This document shows, one piece after another, positions 30,167 through 40,227 of a stretch of 64,000 nt of DNA. Origin of the DNA: Pseudomonadota bacterium (GTDB lineage Bacteria; Pseudomonadota; Gammaproteobacteria; Xanthomonadales; Xanthomonadaceae); NCBI GenBank assembly GCA_018242425.1, contig JAFEBX010000003.1:1-64000 (forward strand), written 5' to 3'. Position 1 is the first letter of the stretch, and every line of letters starts with the position of its first letter. The notes under the pieces are model-generated. The model was not told the DNA's origin. It ran no database searches and worked only from the letters and a program-made list of their open reading frames with translations. The position numbers and the translations under genes are program-made.

Positions 30167-30793
30167 ATGTCGAAGAAATCGAGACCGTTCCACCCGAGCA
30201 TCGTCACGCTCGACCTGCGCGCGGCACGCCCCACCCAGATTTCGGTCGGCATGGCCGAAGTGGACGACAAGCGCCGCGAATGGCAGGAACTCGGGCGCGC
30301 CAAGCGCCAGGATATGATCGGTTCGCACGTCTTCCCCGGCGTCCTCGGCCCGGATCGACAGGTCTACATCGTTGATCACCACCACCTTGGCCTGGCCATG
30401 CTGCTCGACGGCATCACCACCGCGACGACACTGATCCAACGCGACTTCTCGATGCTGGAAGGATCGGTGTTCTGGCGGACGATGGAATATTTCCGCTGGG
30501 CGCATCCCTATGACCGCGACGGCCACCGCGTCGCCTACTCGGAAATCCCGGATTCCCTGCACGGGATGCAGGACGACCCGTATCGCGCGCTGTCCGCTTA
30601 CGTGCGCACGCATGGCGGCTACGCCAAGGACGCACTGCCCTATTCGGAATTCCTCTGGGCCGATTTCTTCCGGCCACGGTTCAAGCTGAAGAAATCGCGC
30701 CCTGCGAAAGCCGACATCAAGCGCGCGGTGGAGTTGGCGCAACAACCCGAAGCGTCCTACCTGCCCGGCTGGAGCGGGCCGCACCACGCGTGA
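30167..30793 (+). CDS. ParB-like domain protein (ParBc_2 type)
   Basis: A cytosolic protein of 208 residues with GAGGA upstream of its ATG. The N-terminal part, FHPSIVTLDLRAARPTQISV, and the motif YIVDHHHLGLAMLLDG match the ParB/sulfiredoxin-like superfamily, ParBc_2 subgroup. The HHH in that motif replaces the ParB-type G-x-R-R motif. It has no DNA-binding HTH, so it is unlikely to be a chromosome partitioner. It sits between a prolyl hydroxylase and a SulP transporter with a four-base overlap to the latter. Confidence 0.78.
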   Translation: MSKKSRPFHPSIVTLDLRAARPTQISVGMAEVDDKRREWQELGRAKRQDMIGSHVFPGVLGPDRQVYIVDHHHLGLAMLLDGITTATTLIQRDFSMLEGSVFWRTMEYFRWAHPYDRDGHRVAYSEIPDSLHGMQDDPYRALSAYVRTHGGYAKDALPYSEFLWADFFRPRFKLKKSRPAKADIKRAVELAQQPEASYLPGWSGPHHA

Positions 30794-32409
30794 ACGCGAC
30801 GCCCGCCGCCTCCGGTTTGCGCGGCGACGTCATTGCCGGATTGTCGGTGGCGGCATTGCTGGTGCCGGAAGCGCTGGCCTATTCCGGGATCGCCGGCCTG
30901 CCGCCAAGCGCAGGCGTGATCGCATTGCTGGCCGGCCTGCTGGTGTATGGCGTGCTCGGCCACAGTCGCTTCGCCATCGTGTCCGGAACGTCATCGGCAG
31001 CGGCATTGCTCGCAGCCGATCTGGTCGCGGCGCATTCGTCCGTCGATCGCACCGCGTATGCGGCCACGCTGGTGGTCGCCACCGGCATCTGTTTCGGGAT
31101 CGCGGCGCTCCTCAGGCTGGGCGGATTGTCGAACCTGATAGCGCGACCGGTCCTGCGCGGCTATGCGGCGGGACTCGCCTGCGTCATCGCCATCAAGCAA
31201 TGCGCGCATCTCGTGCAGGTTCCGTCGACACAGACGCAACCGTTGTTGATGGTCCCGGAACTGCTGCAGGGATATTCGCGCTGGGCGTGGCCGAGCCTCG
31301 TCACCGGCATCGTAGCGCTCGCACTCCTGTTCGCGTTCGCGCAGCTGCGCAAACTGCCCGCAGCATTCGTCGTCGCCGCACTCGGCATCGCGTTGTCGCC
31401 GTGGCTGTCGATGCATGGCGTCGCAGTGGTCGGCCCTTCGACGCTGCTGCCGGCATTCGCCGCGCCTGCGTTGCCGCCCGCAGGCGAATGGCTGGGCACG
31501 CTGCAACTCGGCGCTGCATTGGTGCTGGTGCTTTACGCCGAGTCGTATAGCGCGATCAGCGCGGCGGCAATGCGCCACGGCGATCCGGTGCAACGCAATC
31601 GCGATCTGTTCGTGCTCGCCGTCGCCAACGTCGCGTCGGGCGCGTTGCGCGGACTGCCGGTCGGTGCCGGCTTCACCGCCACCAGCGCCAATGACGACGC
31701 CGGCGCGCAATCACGCCGCGCCGGGCTTTTCGCGGCACTCGCCAGCGCGATCCTGGTCATCGTGTGCACGCCATTGATCGCACGCATCCCGCTGCCGGTG
31801 CTGGCGGCGATCGTCATCCATGCCGTCTCCGGGGCATGGGCGCCTTCGGCGTTCCGTCCCTACTTCCTGTGGCGGCGCGATCGCCTGCTGCTGATTGCCG
31901 CGGCCATCGCGGTGCTGGTGTTCGGCATCCTCAACGGCCTGCTGGTCGCCGTCGTGCTCAGCATCGTGCTGTGGTTGCACCAGGTCGCGACGCCACGCCT
32001 GAGCGTGCTCGGGCGCCTGCCCGGCAGCCACGATTTCGTTCGCATCGACCAGCATCCCGATGCCCGTGCCGTGCCCGGCTGGCTGGTGCTGCGTCCTGAG
32101 GAACCGCTGTTCTTCGGCAACGCATCGGCGATGTTCGATGCCGCCCATGCCCGCGTACTCGAGGCGCACGGCATCCACACCGTCGTGGTCAGCCTGGAAG
32201 CGTCCTCCGATCTCGACGGCACTGCGGTGGAAGCGCTCGGCAACTTCGCCACCTGGCTCCACAACCGTGGCATCGGGCTGCGGATCGCCCGCCCGCGCCA
32301 GCAGATTGTTGATCTGCTGGAACGTGCGCGCCTGCCGGATCTGCCGCCTGACGCCCTGCGTTACTGGAGCGTCGATGACGCGGTGCAACAAAATCGCATA
32401 ACGTCATGA
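30790..32409 (+). CDS. SulP family anion transporter with STAS domain
   Basis: An inner-membrane transporter of 539 residues, starting at GTG 30790 and overlapping the ParB-like gene by four bases. The transmembrane region begins GDVIAGLSVAALLVPEALAY, a SulP/SLC26 signature, and contains about ten to twelve hydrophobic segments (residues ~10-410). A cytoplasmic STAS domain (~430-530) follows with VVSLEASSDLDGTAVEAL. The family carries sulfate, bicarbonate, dicarboxylates or other anions; the substrate cannot be told. Confidence 0.93.
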   Translation: MNATPAASGLRGDVIAGLSVAALLVPEALAYSGIAGLPPSAGVIALLAGLLVYGVLGHSRFAIVSGTSSAAALLAADLVAAHSSVDRTAYAATLVVATGICFGIAALLRLGGLSNLIARPVLRGYAAGLACVIAIKQCAHLVQVPSTQTQPLLMVPELLQGYSRWAWPSLVTGIVALALLFAFAQLRKLPAAFVVAALGIALSPWLSMHGVAVVGPSTLLPAFAAPALPPAGEWLGTLQLGAALVLVLYAESYSAISAAAMRHGDPVQRNRDLFVLAVANVASGALRGLPVGAGFTATSANDDAGAQSRRAGLFAALASAILVIVCTPLIARIPLPVLAAIVIHAVSGAWAPSAFRPYFLWRRDRLLLIAAAIAVLVFGILNGLLVAVVLSIVLWLHQVATPRLSVLGRLPGSHDFVRIDQHPDARAVPGWLVLRPEEPLFFGNASAMFDAAHARVLEAHGIHTVVVSLEASSDLDGTAVEALGNFATWLHNRGIGLRIARPRQQIVDLLERARLPDLPPDALRYWSVDDAVQQNRITS

Positions 32410-32420
32410 CTTTCGTTGAG

Positions 32421-32449
32421 TTGACGCACCCTTCGATACTGTTAATACT
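32421..32449 (+). promoter_or_regulatory. sigma-70-type promoter of the TonB-dependent receptor
   Basis: A -35 element TTGACG (32421-32426) is followed by a 17-base spacer and the -10 candidate AATACT (32444-32449). The surrounding 70 bases are AT-rich compared with the flanking genes. It sits 30 bases before the receptor start, which has GGAGG as ribosome binding site. Recognised by consensus similarity only. Confidence 0.55.
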
Positions 32450-32479
32450 GCGTTAAACCAAATATGCGGAGGTCATCAC

Positions 32480-34894
32480 ATGACCCGTCTTTCACTGCTT
32501 TCCGTGGCGATTGCCGCCGGCCTCGCCAGTCCACTCGCCTCCTTCGCCCAGAGTGCTGCCCCGGCCGCTTCCAATGCGCCGGCAGCCCAGGCCGACAAGA
32601 GCGACCTCGACAAGGTCGTGGTCACCGGCACCCGTACCAGCACCCGCACCGTCGTCACTTCGCAGGCGCCGATCGACATCGTCTCGGCGGAAACCCTGCA
32701 AGCCACCGGCACAACCGAACTCGCGACCGCGCTGTCGCGCGTGCTGCCCTCGCTCAACTTCCCGCGCCCGGCCCTGACCGACGGCACCAGTGCGATCCGT
32801 CCGGCGCAGTTGCGCGGACTCGCGCCCGACCAGGTGCTGGTGCTGGTCAACGGCAAGCGCCGCCACACCTCGTCGCTGCTCAACGTCAACGGCAGCATCG
32901 GTCGCGGCTCGGCGCCGGTCGATCTCAACACCATTCCGGTCTCGGCGGTCGACCACGTCGAAGTGCTGCGTGATGGCGCATCGGCGCAATACGGTTCCGA
33001 CGCGATCGCCGGCGTGGTCAACGTCATCCTCAAGCACGCCAACCACGGCGGCACCCTCGGCTATTCGCAGGGCAAGACCAGCGCGGGCGACGGCGAGCAG
33101 ATCCAGATCGCGGGCGATGCCAGCTTCAAGCTCGGCGGTGATCGCGGCTATGCACATCTCTCGGCGCAGGTGAACTCACAGGAGCGCACCGATCGCGCAC
33201 GCGCCTATGCCGGCGCACCCTCGGCCACGCAGCCGCAGGTCGGACAGAAGGCCTTCGTGATCGGCGATCCATCGGTGGATGCCGGTGCAGTCTCGATCAA
33301 CAGCGCCTTCAAGATCACCGACAACATCGAGTTGTACGGCTGGGGCACCGCGAGCCGCCGCGACATCACCTCGTACGCGTTCTTCCGTGCACCCGGCAAC
33401 ACCAGCCAGAACGTCATCTCGGTCTATCCACTCGGCTTCCTGCCCGAGATCAACAACATCTCGCAGGACCGCTCGGCGGTGTTCGGCGCCCGCGGCACCA
33501 TCGGCAGCAACTGGGACTGGGACCTCAGCTACAACTACGGCTACAACCATCTTGAGTTCTATACCCGCAACACCATCAACACCAGCATCGGCGCGACCTC
33601 GCCGCGCGAGTTCTACGACGGCGCGCTGGAAACCACCCAGAACGTGCTGAACCTCGACCTGCGCCGCCAGGTCGACATCGGCACCGCGTCGCCGCTCAGC
33701 ATCGCCTTTGGCGCCGAATCGCGCTACGACAAGTGGAACCAGTCGCCGGGCGAGTTCGGTTCGTATTACGGCCTGCCCGATGGCAGCAAGCCGGCCGGTG
33801 CCCAAGGCTTCGGTGGCTTCGCGCCCGCGGTATCCGGTCACTATCATCGCCGCAGCTATGCGTTCTATGGCGACGCCGAAACCGACATCACCAGCAAGTT
33901 CAGCGCCGGCGCCGCCGTGCGTTACGAGCACTACAGCGATTTCGGCGGACAGACTTCGGGCAAGGTGTCGGCGCGCTACGCGTTCACGCCGGACATCGCC
34001 GTGCGCGGCACGCTGTCGACCGGCTTCCGCGCGCCGTCGCTGGCCCAGCAGTACTTCCAGACCGTCAGCACCACCTTCCTCGCCGGCAATCCGGTGCCGT
34101 TCGAGATCCGCACCTTCCCTGCCAGCAGCGCGATCGCCAAGGCCTTCGGCGCCGAGCCGCTGAAACCCGAGAAGTCGCGCAACGCCAGCCTCGGCGTGGT
34201 GCTGCAACCGGCGCATGGCCTGTTCGTGACCGTGGATGCGTACCAGGTGACAGTGAAGGACCGCATCGTGCTGTCCTCGAACCTCACCGGCACCGCCGTG
34301 CGCACGCTGCTTGAATCGCAGGGCATCTTCGGCGTGAACGGCGGCCGCTACTTCACCAACGCGATCGACACCCGCAGCCGCGGCATCGACCTGGTGAGCA
34401 GCTACCGCTGGCGCACCGATGCCGGCACGCTCGACCTGACCGCCGGTTACAACTACAGCAGCACCAAGATCACCCGCGTGGCGCCGAATCCGGCCGTGCT
34501 GCAACAGAACGGCCTGAACCTGGAACGCATCGACCGCACCGAGAAGGGACGCATCGAGGAAGGCTTCCCGCGCAACAAGGTCACGCTGTCCGGCTTGTGG
34601 AAGGCGCACAACTGGGAAGCCTCGCTGTCGGGCACGCGCTACGGCAGCGTGACCTCGCGCGCGACCACCGCGGTGAACGACCAGACCTACGGCGCGAAGT
34701 GGATCGCCGATGCATCGGTGAGCTACAAGCTGGGCGGCTGGAAGTTCACGGTCGGTGCCGACAACGTGTTCAACACCTACCCGGACGAGAACACCTTCGC
34801 CAACTCGACCAACGGCCAGTTCCCGTACAGCAACCTGTCGCCGTTCGGTTTCAACGGCCGCTACTACTACGGCAAGGTCGGTTTCAGCTGGTGA
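32480..34894 (+). CDS. TonB-dependent receptor
   Basis: An outer-membrane receptor of 804 residues. The signal peptide ends SPLASFA|QSA. A linker precedes the TonB-box-like DKVVVTGTRTSTRTVV. The plug domain includes RGLAPDQVLVLVNGKRRH and VDHVEVLRDGASAQYGSDAIAG. The beta barrel (~240-804) ends YYYGKVGFSW with a terminal aromatic. The substrate is unknown. It has its own promoter, an SD sequence and a strong terminator, so it is probably monocistronic. Confidence 0.95.
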   Translation: MTRLSLLSVAIAAGLASPLASFAQSAAPAASNAPAAQADKSDLDKVVVTGTRTSTRTVVTSQAPIDIVSAETLQATGTTELATALSRVLPSLNFPRPALTDGTSAIRPAQLRGLAPDQVLVLVNGKRRHTSSLLNVNGSIGRGSAPVDLNTIPVSAVDHVEVLRDGASAQYGSDAIAGVVNVILKHANHGGTLGYSQGKTSAGDGEQIQIAGDASFKLGGDRGYAHLSAQVNSQERTDRARAYAGAPSATQPQVGQKAFVIGDPSVDAGAVSINSAFKITDNIELYGWGTASRRDITSYAFFRAPGNTSQNVISVYPLGFLPEINNISQDRSAVFGARGTIGSNWDWDLSYNYGYNHLEFYTRNTINTSIGATSPREFYDGALETTQNVLNLDLRRQVDIGTASPLSIAFGAESRYDKWNQSPGEFGSYYGLPDGSKPAGAQGFGGFAPAVSGHYHRRSYAFYGDAETDITSKFSAGAAVRYEHYSDFGGQTSGKVSARYAFTPDIAVRGTLSTGFRAPSLAQQYFQTVSTTFLAGNPVPFEIRTFPASSAIAKAFGAEPLKPEKSRNASLGVVLQPAHGLFVTVDAYQVTVKDRIVLSSNLTGTAVRTLLESQGIFGVNGGRYFTNAIDTRSRGIDLVSSYRWRTDAGTLDLTAGYNYSSTKITRVAPNPAVLQQNGLNLERIDRTEKGRIEEGFPRNKVTLSGLWKAHNWEASLSGTRYGSVTSRATTAVNDQTYGAKWIADASVSYKLGGWKFTVGADNVFNTYPDENTFANSTNGQFPYSNLSPFGFNGRYYYGKVGFSW

Positions 34895-34920
34895 TATCGC
34901 ATGCAATTCGTACTGCAACG

Positions 34921-34949
34921 ACAACGGGCCGCGAGGCCCGTTGTTTTTT
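34921..34949 (+). terminator. rho-independent terminator of the TonB-dependent receptor
   Basis: A perfect ten-base-pair stem ACAACGGGCC (34921-34930)/GGCCCGTTGT (34935-34944) with loop GCGA is followed by TTTTT. It lies 26 bases after the receptor stop codon. Confidence 0.9.
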
Positions 34950-35006
34950 GCGAAAGCGGCTTGTTATCCGCGAAAGCATCGCCCGGCTGAGCGCCTTTAG
35001 CGGTTA

Positions 35007-35087
35007 TCCGCAGTGACCGACGCGCCGTGAACCCATCCATGGGGGCTCGACTCGGCATCCATGCCTCGTATGGTCGGCCACTGCGGA
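35007..35087. repeat. REP-like palindromic unit A
   Basis: Outer arms TCCGCAGTGACCGA (35007-35020) and TCGGCCACTGCGGA (35074-35087) pair with one mismatch. Inside lie GCCGTGAACCCATCCATGG (35024-35042) and a small hairpin GGCAT-CC-ATGCC (35054-35065). The inner block recurs inverted at 35208-35232. Confidence 0.7.
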
Positions 35088-35152
35088 CGAACCGCACGGC
35101 GCCGCCGGTGGCGAGTTTTTCGCTTCTTCTCCTGAGAGCAACAACACGCGCG

Positions 35153-35263
35153 CTCAGTGGGTAGCCGGTCCGGTCAGCGGGCATTGCGCCGCATGGATGC
35201 GGCGCATGAGCCTCCATGGATGGATTCACGGCGTCCCGCGCACCGGACTGACTACCCGCTGAG
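35153..35263. repeat. REP-like palindromic unit B (inverted)
   Basis: Arms CTCAGTGGGTAGCCGGTCCG (35153-35172) and CGGACTGACTACCCGCTGAG (35244-35263) pair with few mismatches. Inside are the hairpin GCGCCGCAT-GG-ATGCGGCGC (35186-35205) and the block at 35208-35232, whose reverse complement matches unit A positions 35024-35048 at 23 of 25 bases. Confidence 0.7.
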
Positions 35264-35273
35264 ACAGCGCGTG

Positions 35274-37868
35274 CTATTGCGTCCGCACGAACACCAGTTT
35301 TCCACCCTGCGCGTCGACCTTGACCACGTCGCCATTGCCGAAGTTCCCCTGCAGGATCTGGCTGGCCAGCGGGTTCTCGATCTGCTGCTGGATCGCGCGC
35401 TTGAGCGGACGCGCACCGTAGACCGGATCGAAGCCGACATTGCCCAGCAGTTCGAACGCCTTGTCGCTGAGCTCGATGCCGATGCCGCGCTCGGCGAGGC
35501 GCTTTTCCAGGCCTTTCAGCTGGATCGCCGCAATCGACTTGATCTGCGCCTTGGTCAGCGGATGGAACACCACGATGTCGTCGAGGCGGTTGATGAACTC
35601 GGGACGGAAGTGCGCCTGCACCACGCCCATGACCGCAGCCTTCATCTGGATGTAGGCCTCGGGCGAATCGTCGCCGGCCATTTCCTGGATCTGGTGCGAG
35701 CCGAGGTTCGAGGTCATCACGATCACGGTGTTGCGGAAGTCGACCGTGCGGCCCTGGCCGTCGGTCAGGCGGCCATCGTCCAGCACCTGCAGCAGGATGT
35801 TGAACACGTCCGGATGCGCTTTCTCGACTTCATCGAGCAGCACCACGCTGTAGGGACGACGGCGCACCGCTTCGGTCAGGTAACCGCCTTCCTCGTAGCC
35901 GACGTAGCCGGGAGGCGCGCCGATCAGCCGCGACACGCTGTGCTTCTCCATGAACTCGCTCATGTCGATGCGCACCATGGCATCGCCCGAGTCGAACAGG
36001 AAATCCGCCAGTGCCTTCGTCAGTTCGGTCTTGCCAACGCCGGTCGGGCCAAGGAACAGGAAGGAACCGCTGGGGCGATTGGGATCGGACAGGCCCGCGC
36101 GTGAACGCCGCACCGCGTCCGACACCACCTTGATCGCCTCCTCCTGGCCGACCACGCGCGTGCCGAGATGCTGCTCCATCTTCAGCAACTTGTCGCGTTC
36201 GCCTTCCAGCATCTTGCTGACCGGGATTCCGGTCCAGCGCGACACCACTTCGGCGATTTCCTCGGCAGTCACCTTGTCCTGCAGCAGCTTGAAGCCACTC
36301 TTGTCGGCCTCGCGTTCCTGCGCGACGTGCAGTTCCTTTTCCAGCTGCGGCAACTCGCCGTACTGGATCTCGCTCATCTTCGCGAAGTCCTGCGCGCGTT
36401 GCGCGGCTTCCAGCTGCAGCTTGGCGTCCTCGATCTTCTCCTTGATCCTGGTCGCGCCCTGCAAGGTGGCCTTCTCGGATTTCCAGATTTCCTCGAGATC
36501 GTTGTACTCGCGTTCGAGCTTGTCGATTTCTTCCTGGAGATCGGCGAGGCGCTTCTTCGAGGCGTCGTCCTTCTCCTTCTTCAGTGCCTCGCGCTGGATC
36601 TTGAGCTGGATCAGGCGGCGTTCCTTGCGATCAAGCTCTTCAGGCTTGGAGTCGATTTCCATGCGGATCCGCGATGCCGCCTCGTCCATCAGGTCGATGG
36701 CCTTGTCGGGCAGCTGGCGGTCGGCGATGTAGCGATTCGACAGCGTGGCCGCCGCGACGATCGCCGGATCGGTGATCTCGACGCCGTGGTGGACCGCGTA
36801 CTTTTCCTTCAGCCCGCGGAGGATGGCGATGGTGTCCTCGACGCTGGGTTCGCCCACGAAGACTTTCTGGAAGCGGCGTTCGAGCGCAGCGTCCTTCTCG
36901 ATGTACTTGCGGTATTCGTCGAGCGTGGTCGCGCCGATGCAATGCAGTTCGCCGCGCGCCAGCGCCGGCTTCAGCATGTTGCCGGCGTCCATCGCGCCCT
37001 CGGCCTTGCCGGCGCCGACCATGGTATGGATTTCATCGATGAAGAGGATGATCTGGCCTTCGTTCTTGGCGAGATCATTCAACACCGACTTGAGCCGTTC
37101 CTCGAATTCACCGCGGAACTTGGCGCCAGCGATCAGCGCGCCCATGTCGAGCGAGAGCAGGCGCTTGCCGCGCAGCCCTTCCGGCACTTCGTTGTTGATG
37201 ATGCGCTGCGCCAGCCCTTCGACGATCGCGGTCTTGCCGACGCCAGGCTCGCCGATCAGCACCGGATTGTTCTTGGTGCGACGTTGCAACACCTGGATGC
37301 AGCGGCGGATTTCCTCGTCGCGGCCGACCACCGGATCCATCTTGCCCTTCTCGGCGCGCGCGGTGAGGTCGATGGTGTATTTCTCCAGCGCCTGGCGCTG
37401 GTCTTCGGCGTTTTCGTCCTGCACTTTTTCTCCTCCCCGCATCTGGTCGATGGCGGCTTCCAGTTGTGTCTTGTTGCCACCCGCCGCCTTCAATGCGCGC
37501 CCGGCGTCGCTGTTGTCGTCGATCAGCGCCAACAGGAACAGTTCGCTTGCGATGAAGGCATCGCCGCGCTGCTGCGCCAGCTTGTCGGTGACATTGAGCA
37601 GGCGCGCCAGGTCGTTGCCGACGCTGATGTTGCCGGCCTGGCCGCTGACTTTCGGCAACTTGTCGAGCGATTCGGCCAAACGCTCGCGCAGCACCGGGAC
37701 GTTGACGCCGGCCTGCGCCAGCAACGGGCGGGTGCCGCCACCCTGCTGGTCGACCAACGCCAGCAGCAGGTGGGCAGGTTCGATGATGGAATTGTCGCGG
37801 CCGACCGCCAGCGATTGCGCATCGCTGAGCGCCTGCTGGAACCGCGAGGTGAGTTTGTCCATGCGCAT
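35274..37868 (-). CDS. clpB: ATP-dependent chaperone ClpB
   Basis: ClpB is the Hsp100 disaggregase that works with DnaK. It has 864 residues. An N-terminal Clp_N repeat domain (1-150) is followed by the first AAA+ module with Walker [10 protein letters not shown] (~206-214), a long coiled-coil middle domain (~410-525, marked by [20 protein letters not shown]), and the second AAA+ module with Walker [10 protein letters not shown] (~610) and the C-terminal ClpB_D2-small domain. ATG 37868 has AAGGA at eight bases. Stress regulation is likely, but no sigma-32 promoter was checked. Confidence 0.98.
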   Translation of the reverse strand: MRMDKLTSRFQQALSDAQSLAVGRDNSIIEPAHLLLALVDQQGGGTRPLLAQAGVNVPVLRERLAESLDKLPKVSGQAGNISVGNDLARLLNVTDKLAQQRGDAFIASELFLLALIDDNSDAGRALKAAGGNKTQLEAAIDQMRGGEKVQDENAEDQRQALEKYTIDLTARAEKGKMDPVVGRDEEIRRCIQVLQRRTKNNPVLIGEPGVGKTAIVEGLAQRIINNEVPEGLRGKRLLSLDMGALIAGAKFRGEFEERLKSVLNDLAKNEGQIILFIDEIHTMVGAGKAEGAMDAGNMLKPALARGELHCIGATTLDEYRKYIEKDAALERRFQKVFVGEPSVEDTIAILRGLKEKYAVHHGVEITDPAIVAAATLSNRYIADRQLPDKAIDLMDEAASRIRMEIDSKPEELDRKERRLIQLKIQREALKKEKDDASKKRLADLQEEIDKLEREYNDLEEIWKSEKATLQGATRIKEKIEDAKLQLEAAQRAQDFAKMSEIQYGELPQLEKELHVAQEREADKSGFKLLQDKVTAEEIAEVVSRWTGIPVSKMLEGERDKLLKMEQHLGTRVVGQEEAIKVVSDAVRRSRAGLSDPNRPSGSFLFLGPTGVGKTELTKALADFLFDSGDAMVRIDMSEFMEKHSVSRLIGAPPGYVGYEEGGYLTEAVRRRPYSVVLLDEVEKAHPDVFNILLQVLDDGRLTDGQGRTVDFRNTVIVMTSNLGSHQIQEMAGDDSPEAYIQMKAAVMGVVQAHFRPEFINRLDDIVVFHPLTKAQIKSIAAIQLKGLEKRLAERGIGIELSDKAFELLGNVGFDPVYGARPLKRAIQQQIENPLASQILQGNFGNGDVVKVDAQGGKLVFVRTQ

Positions 37869-38008
37869 GAGGGGGATCCTTGGAGGGGCCGCCTGCGGAC
37901 GGCCAACATTACACCTGAAATGTGGTGTTCGCGTGCAAATTCAAGACACGGCTGCATGGCGGTGATGCCTGCGCTATGGTCGACTCATCTCCATCGGGCC
38001 ATGCCGAC

Positions 38009-39322
38009 ATGCCTTCGATCACCCGCCTCGCCTGCACCGCGATTTCCTGCTTGCTCCTGGCCACGCCCGCATGGGCGGACGGGCTTTCGCCGCAGGAACA
38101 GAAAATCGCGACCACGGTCGATGCCGGCTACGAAAACGACATCGCCCTGCTCGCTCGGCTGGTTGAACAAAACAGCGGCACCTACAACCTTGCAGGCGTG
38201 GAAGCGGTCGCGCGGATGCTCAGGCCCGAATTCGAGGCCCTGGGGTTCCGCGTGCAATGGAAGCCGATGACGCAGGCCAAGCGCGCCGGCCACCTGATCG
38301 CCACCCACGCCGGCTCCGGCAAGGGCAAGCGCATCCTGCTGATCGGCCACCTCGACACCGTGTTCGAACCCGACAGTCCGTTCAAGGGCTTCCGCCGCGA
38401 GGGTGAGCGCGCCATCGGGCCCGGTGTCGGCGACGACAAGGGCGGCAGCGTGGTGATCCTCGCTGCGCTGCGCGCGATGCAGGCCGCCGGCACCCTGCGC
38501 GATGCCGATATCGAAGTGGTGTTGACCGGCGACGAGGAAGACGTCGGCAGCCCGCTCGAAATCGCGCGCGCCGACCTGATCGCCGCCGGCAAGCGCGCCG
38601 ACGTCGCCCTCGACTTCGAGAACCTGTCGCAGGAGGACGGACGCGACATCGGTTCGATCGCGCGCCGGTCGTCGAACATCTGGACGCTCACCGTGAGCGG
38701 CAAGTCCGGCCACAGTTCGGGGATCTTCTCGGAATCGATGGGCGACGGCGCGATCTTCGAACTCGCGCGGATCATCGCCGCGTTCCGCAATGAACTGCCG
38801 GAACCCAATCTCACCTTCAACGTCGGCCTGGTCGGCGGCGGCCAGGAAGCCACGTTCGATACCAGCAAGTCGCGCGTCAACGCCAGCGGCAAGGACAACA
38901 TCATCCCGCCGATCGCGGTTGCCCGCGGCGACTTCCGCACGCTCAGCGTCGACCAGACGAAGCGCGTGAAGGCGAAGATGCAGGCGATCGTCGCCCGTCA
39001 TTTGCCGAAGACCGATGCCGCCATCGAAATCGAGGAACACTACCCGCCGATGGCGCCGACCGCGGGCAATCGCGCGCTGTTGGCGAAACTCAACGAAGTG
39101 AATCGCGACCTCGGCCTGCAACCCATGGCCGAACTCGATCCGCTCAAGCGTGGCGCCGGCGACATCTCGTTCGTGGCTGCGGACACCGATGGATTGATCG
39201 GCATGGGCGTGTCGGGGTCTGGCAGCCATGCGTCCGGTGAAACCGCCGACCTCGATTCGATCAGGCGGCAGGCCAAGCGCGCGGCGATCCTGATGACGAG
39301 GCTCGCGCAAACACCTCGTTGA
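38009..39322 (+). CDS. Exported M20/M25/M40 family metallopeptidase
   Basis: A predicted exported peptidase of 437 residues. ATG 38009 begins the signal peptide (LACTAISCLLLATPAWA|DG). The M20 dinuclear zinc site is complete: H and D in LIGHLDTVF, D in GVGDDKGG, EE in TGDEEDVGS, D or E in DFENL, and H in GSGSHASGET. The dimerisation domain lies between ~205 and 320. This group includes glutamate carboxypeptidase-like enzymes; the true substrate is unknown. No operon partner is evident. Confidence 0.9.
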   Translation: MPSITRLACTAISCLLLATPAWADGLSPQEQKIATTVDAGYENDIALLARLVEQNSGTYNLAGVEAVARMLRPEFEALGFRVQWKPMTQAKRAGHLIATHAGSGKGKRILLIGHLDTVFEPDSPFKGFRREGERAIGPGVGDDKGGSVVILAALRAMQAAGTLRDADIEVVLTGDEEDVGSPLEIARADLIAAGKRADVALDFENLSQEDGRDIGSIARRSSNIWTLTVSGKSGHSSGIFSESMGDGAIFELARIIAAFRNELPEPNLTFNVGLVGGGQEATFDTSKSRVNASGKDNIIPPIAVARGDFRTLSVDQTKRVKAKMQAIVARHLPKTDAAIEIEEHYPPMAPTAGNRALLAKLNEVNRDLGLQPMAELDPLKRGAGDISFVAADTDGLIGMGVSGSGSHASGETADLDSIRRQAKRAAILMTRLAQTPR

Positions 39323-39459
39323 GCCCTTGGTATCGCTGCGTATTCACTTTTTGTTCCGGAGCCGTTTAGGAACACATCCACCGCGACCGTTAGCATCGAC
39401 CCATACATTCATATTCAAACCATGTGGTGCAGGGGGCGCCGCTCAACCAGAGAGCCCCG

Positions 39460-40215
39460 ATGTTCGATGCCGTCGTCAACGATTTGTCCGATCGCTATGG
39501 ATTGGGCGATCGCAGCCCGGAGTTGTTCGGCCTGCTGGTCGGCTACATCTTCAATGATCGTCGTGGCGGTTTCGGCGGCTTCGTCGAAGGCTTCCGCGAA
39601 CAGGGCCACGGCGACATGGTCACCTCCTGGCTCGGCAATCCGCGCAATGGCCGCAGCCTGAACGCAGGCGACGTCGGTACCGTGTTCGGGCAAGGCCTGC
39701 TCAACGACTGGAGCACCCGCCTCGGCACCAGTCGCGCCACATTGTCCGCCGCCATCGCCGGCGTGCTGCCGCGCATCGTTGGCGAACTCACGCCGAATGG
39801 ACGCTTGCCGGGCAACGTCGCACCCACGCGCGCCTACGAATCCGTAGCCGCGAACGAGCCTGTCGTCGAAAGCGTCGAATCCTCGGTAGTGGAAATGCCG
39901 ACGCCGGTCGCCGCGACGATCGCGCCACAAGCATCATCGTTGCGCTCGCCGAATTCCGTACCGAAGGTGGCACCGAGCCGAGCCGAGGAAATGGCCGCGG
40001 CCATCGCCTCGCCCGCGATCAACCCGACCACGGGATTCGCCGCCGATCCTTATGCGGATCGCCATCCATCCCATCGGCCAGCGGCGCGCAAGCAAGGCGG
40101 GATGGGCTGGCTGGCGTGGTTGGTCGTTCTCGCCATCATCGCCGGCGCCGGCTCACTATGGTGGAGCGGCCAGCTCGATCCCTGGCTCAAGCAGTACGGC
40201 CTGATGCCGCGGTGA
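39460..40215 (+). CDS. YidB-like DUF937 protein with C-terminal membrane anchor
   Basis: A protein of 251 residues starting MFDAVVNDLSDRYGL. The N-terminal ~115 residues match DUF937/YidB: GFGGFVEGFREQGHGDMVTS, a GRSLNAGDV stretch and LPRIVGELTPNGRLP. A variable Ser/Ala/Pro linker (~120-220) leads to one C-terminal transmembrane helix (GWLAWLVVLAIIAGAGSLWW) and a short tail. YidB itself is shorter (~130 residues); the linker and anchor are additions. Function is unknown. Confidence 0.78.
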   Translation: MFDAVVNDLSDRYGLGDRSPELFGLLVGYIFNDRRGGFGGFVEGFREQGHGDMVTSWLGNPRNGRSLNAGDVGTVFGQGLLNDWSTRLGTSRATLSAAIAGVLPRIVGELTPNGRLPGNVAPTRAYESVAANEPVVESVESSVVEMPTPVAATIAPQASSLRSPNSVPKVAPSRAEEMAAAIASPAINPTTGFAADPYADRHPSHRPAARKQGGMGWLAWLVVLAIIAGAGSLWWSGQLDPWLKQYGLMPR

Positions 40216-40227
40216 TCGCGGATACCG

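Larger units (their letters stand above)
34950..35273. other. non-coding region with paired palindromes, 3' of clpB
   Basis: About 320 bases between the receptor terminator and the clpB stop codon contain no gene. They hold two related palindromic units in opposite orientation (35007-35087 and 35153-35263) around a T-rich centre (GAGTTTTTCGCTTCTTCTCC). The outward ends of both units can fold separately, and the clpB transcript probably terminates in them. Confidence 0.7.

Noticed and set aside
30167-30793. ParB-like protein as a chromosome or plasmid partitioning factor
   Set aside because: No ParA partner, no HTH and no parS-like cluster; the domain is of the ParBc_2 type in a transporter operon.
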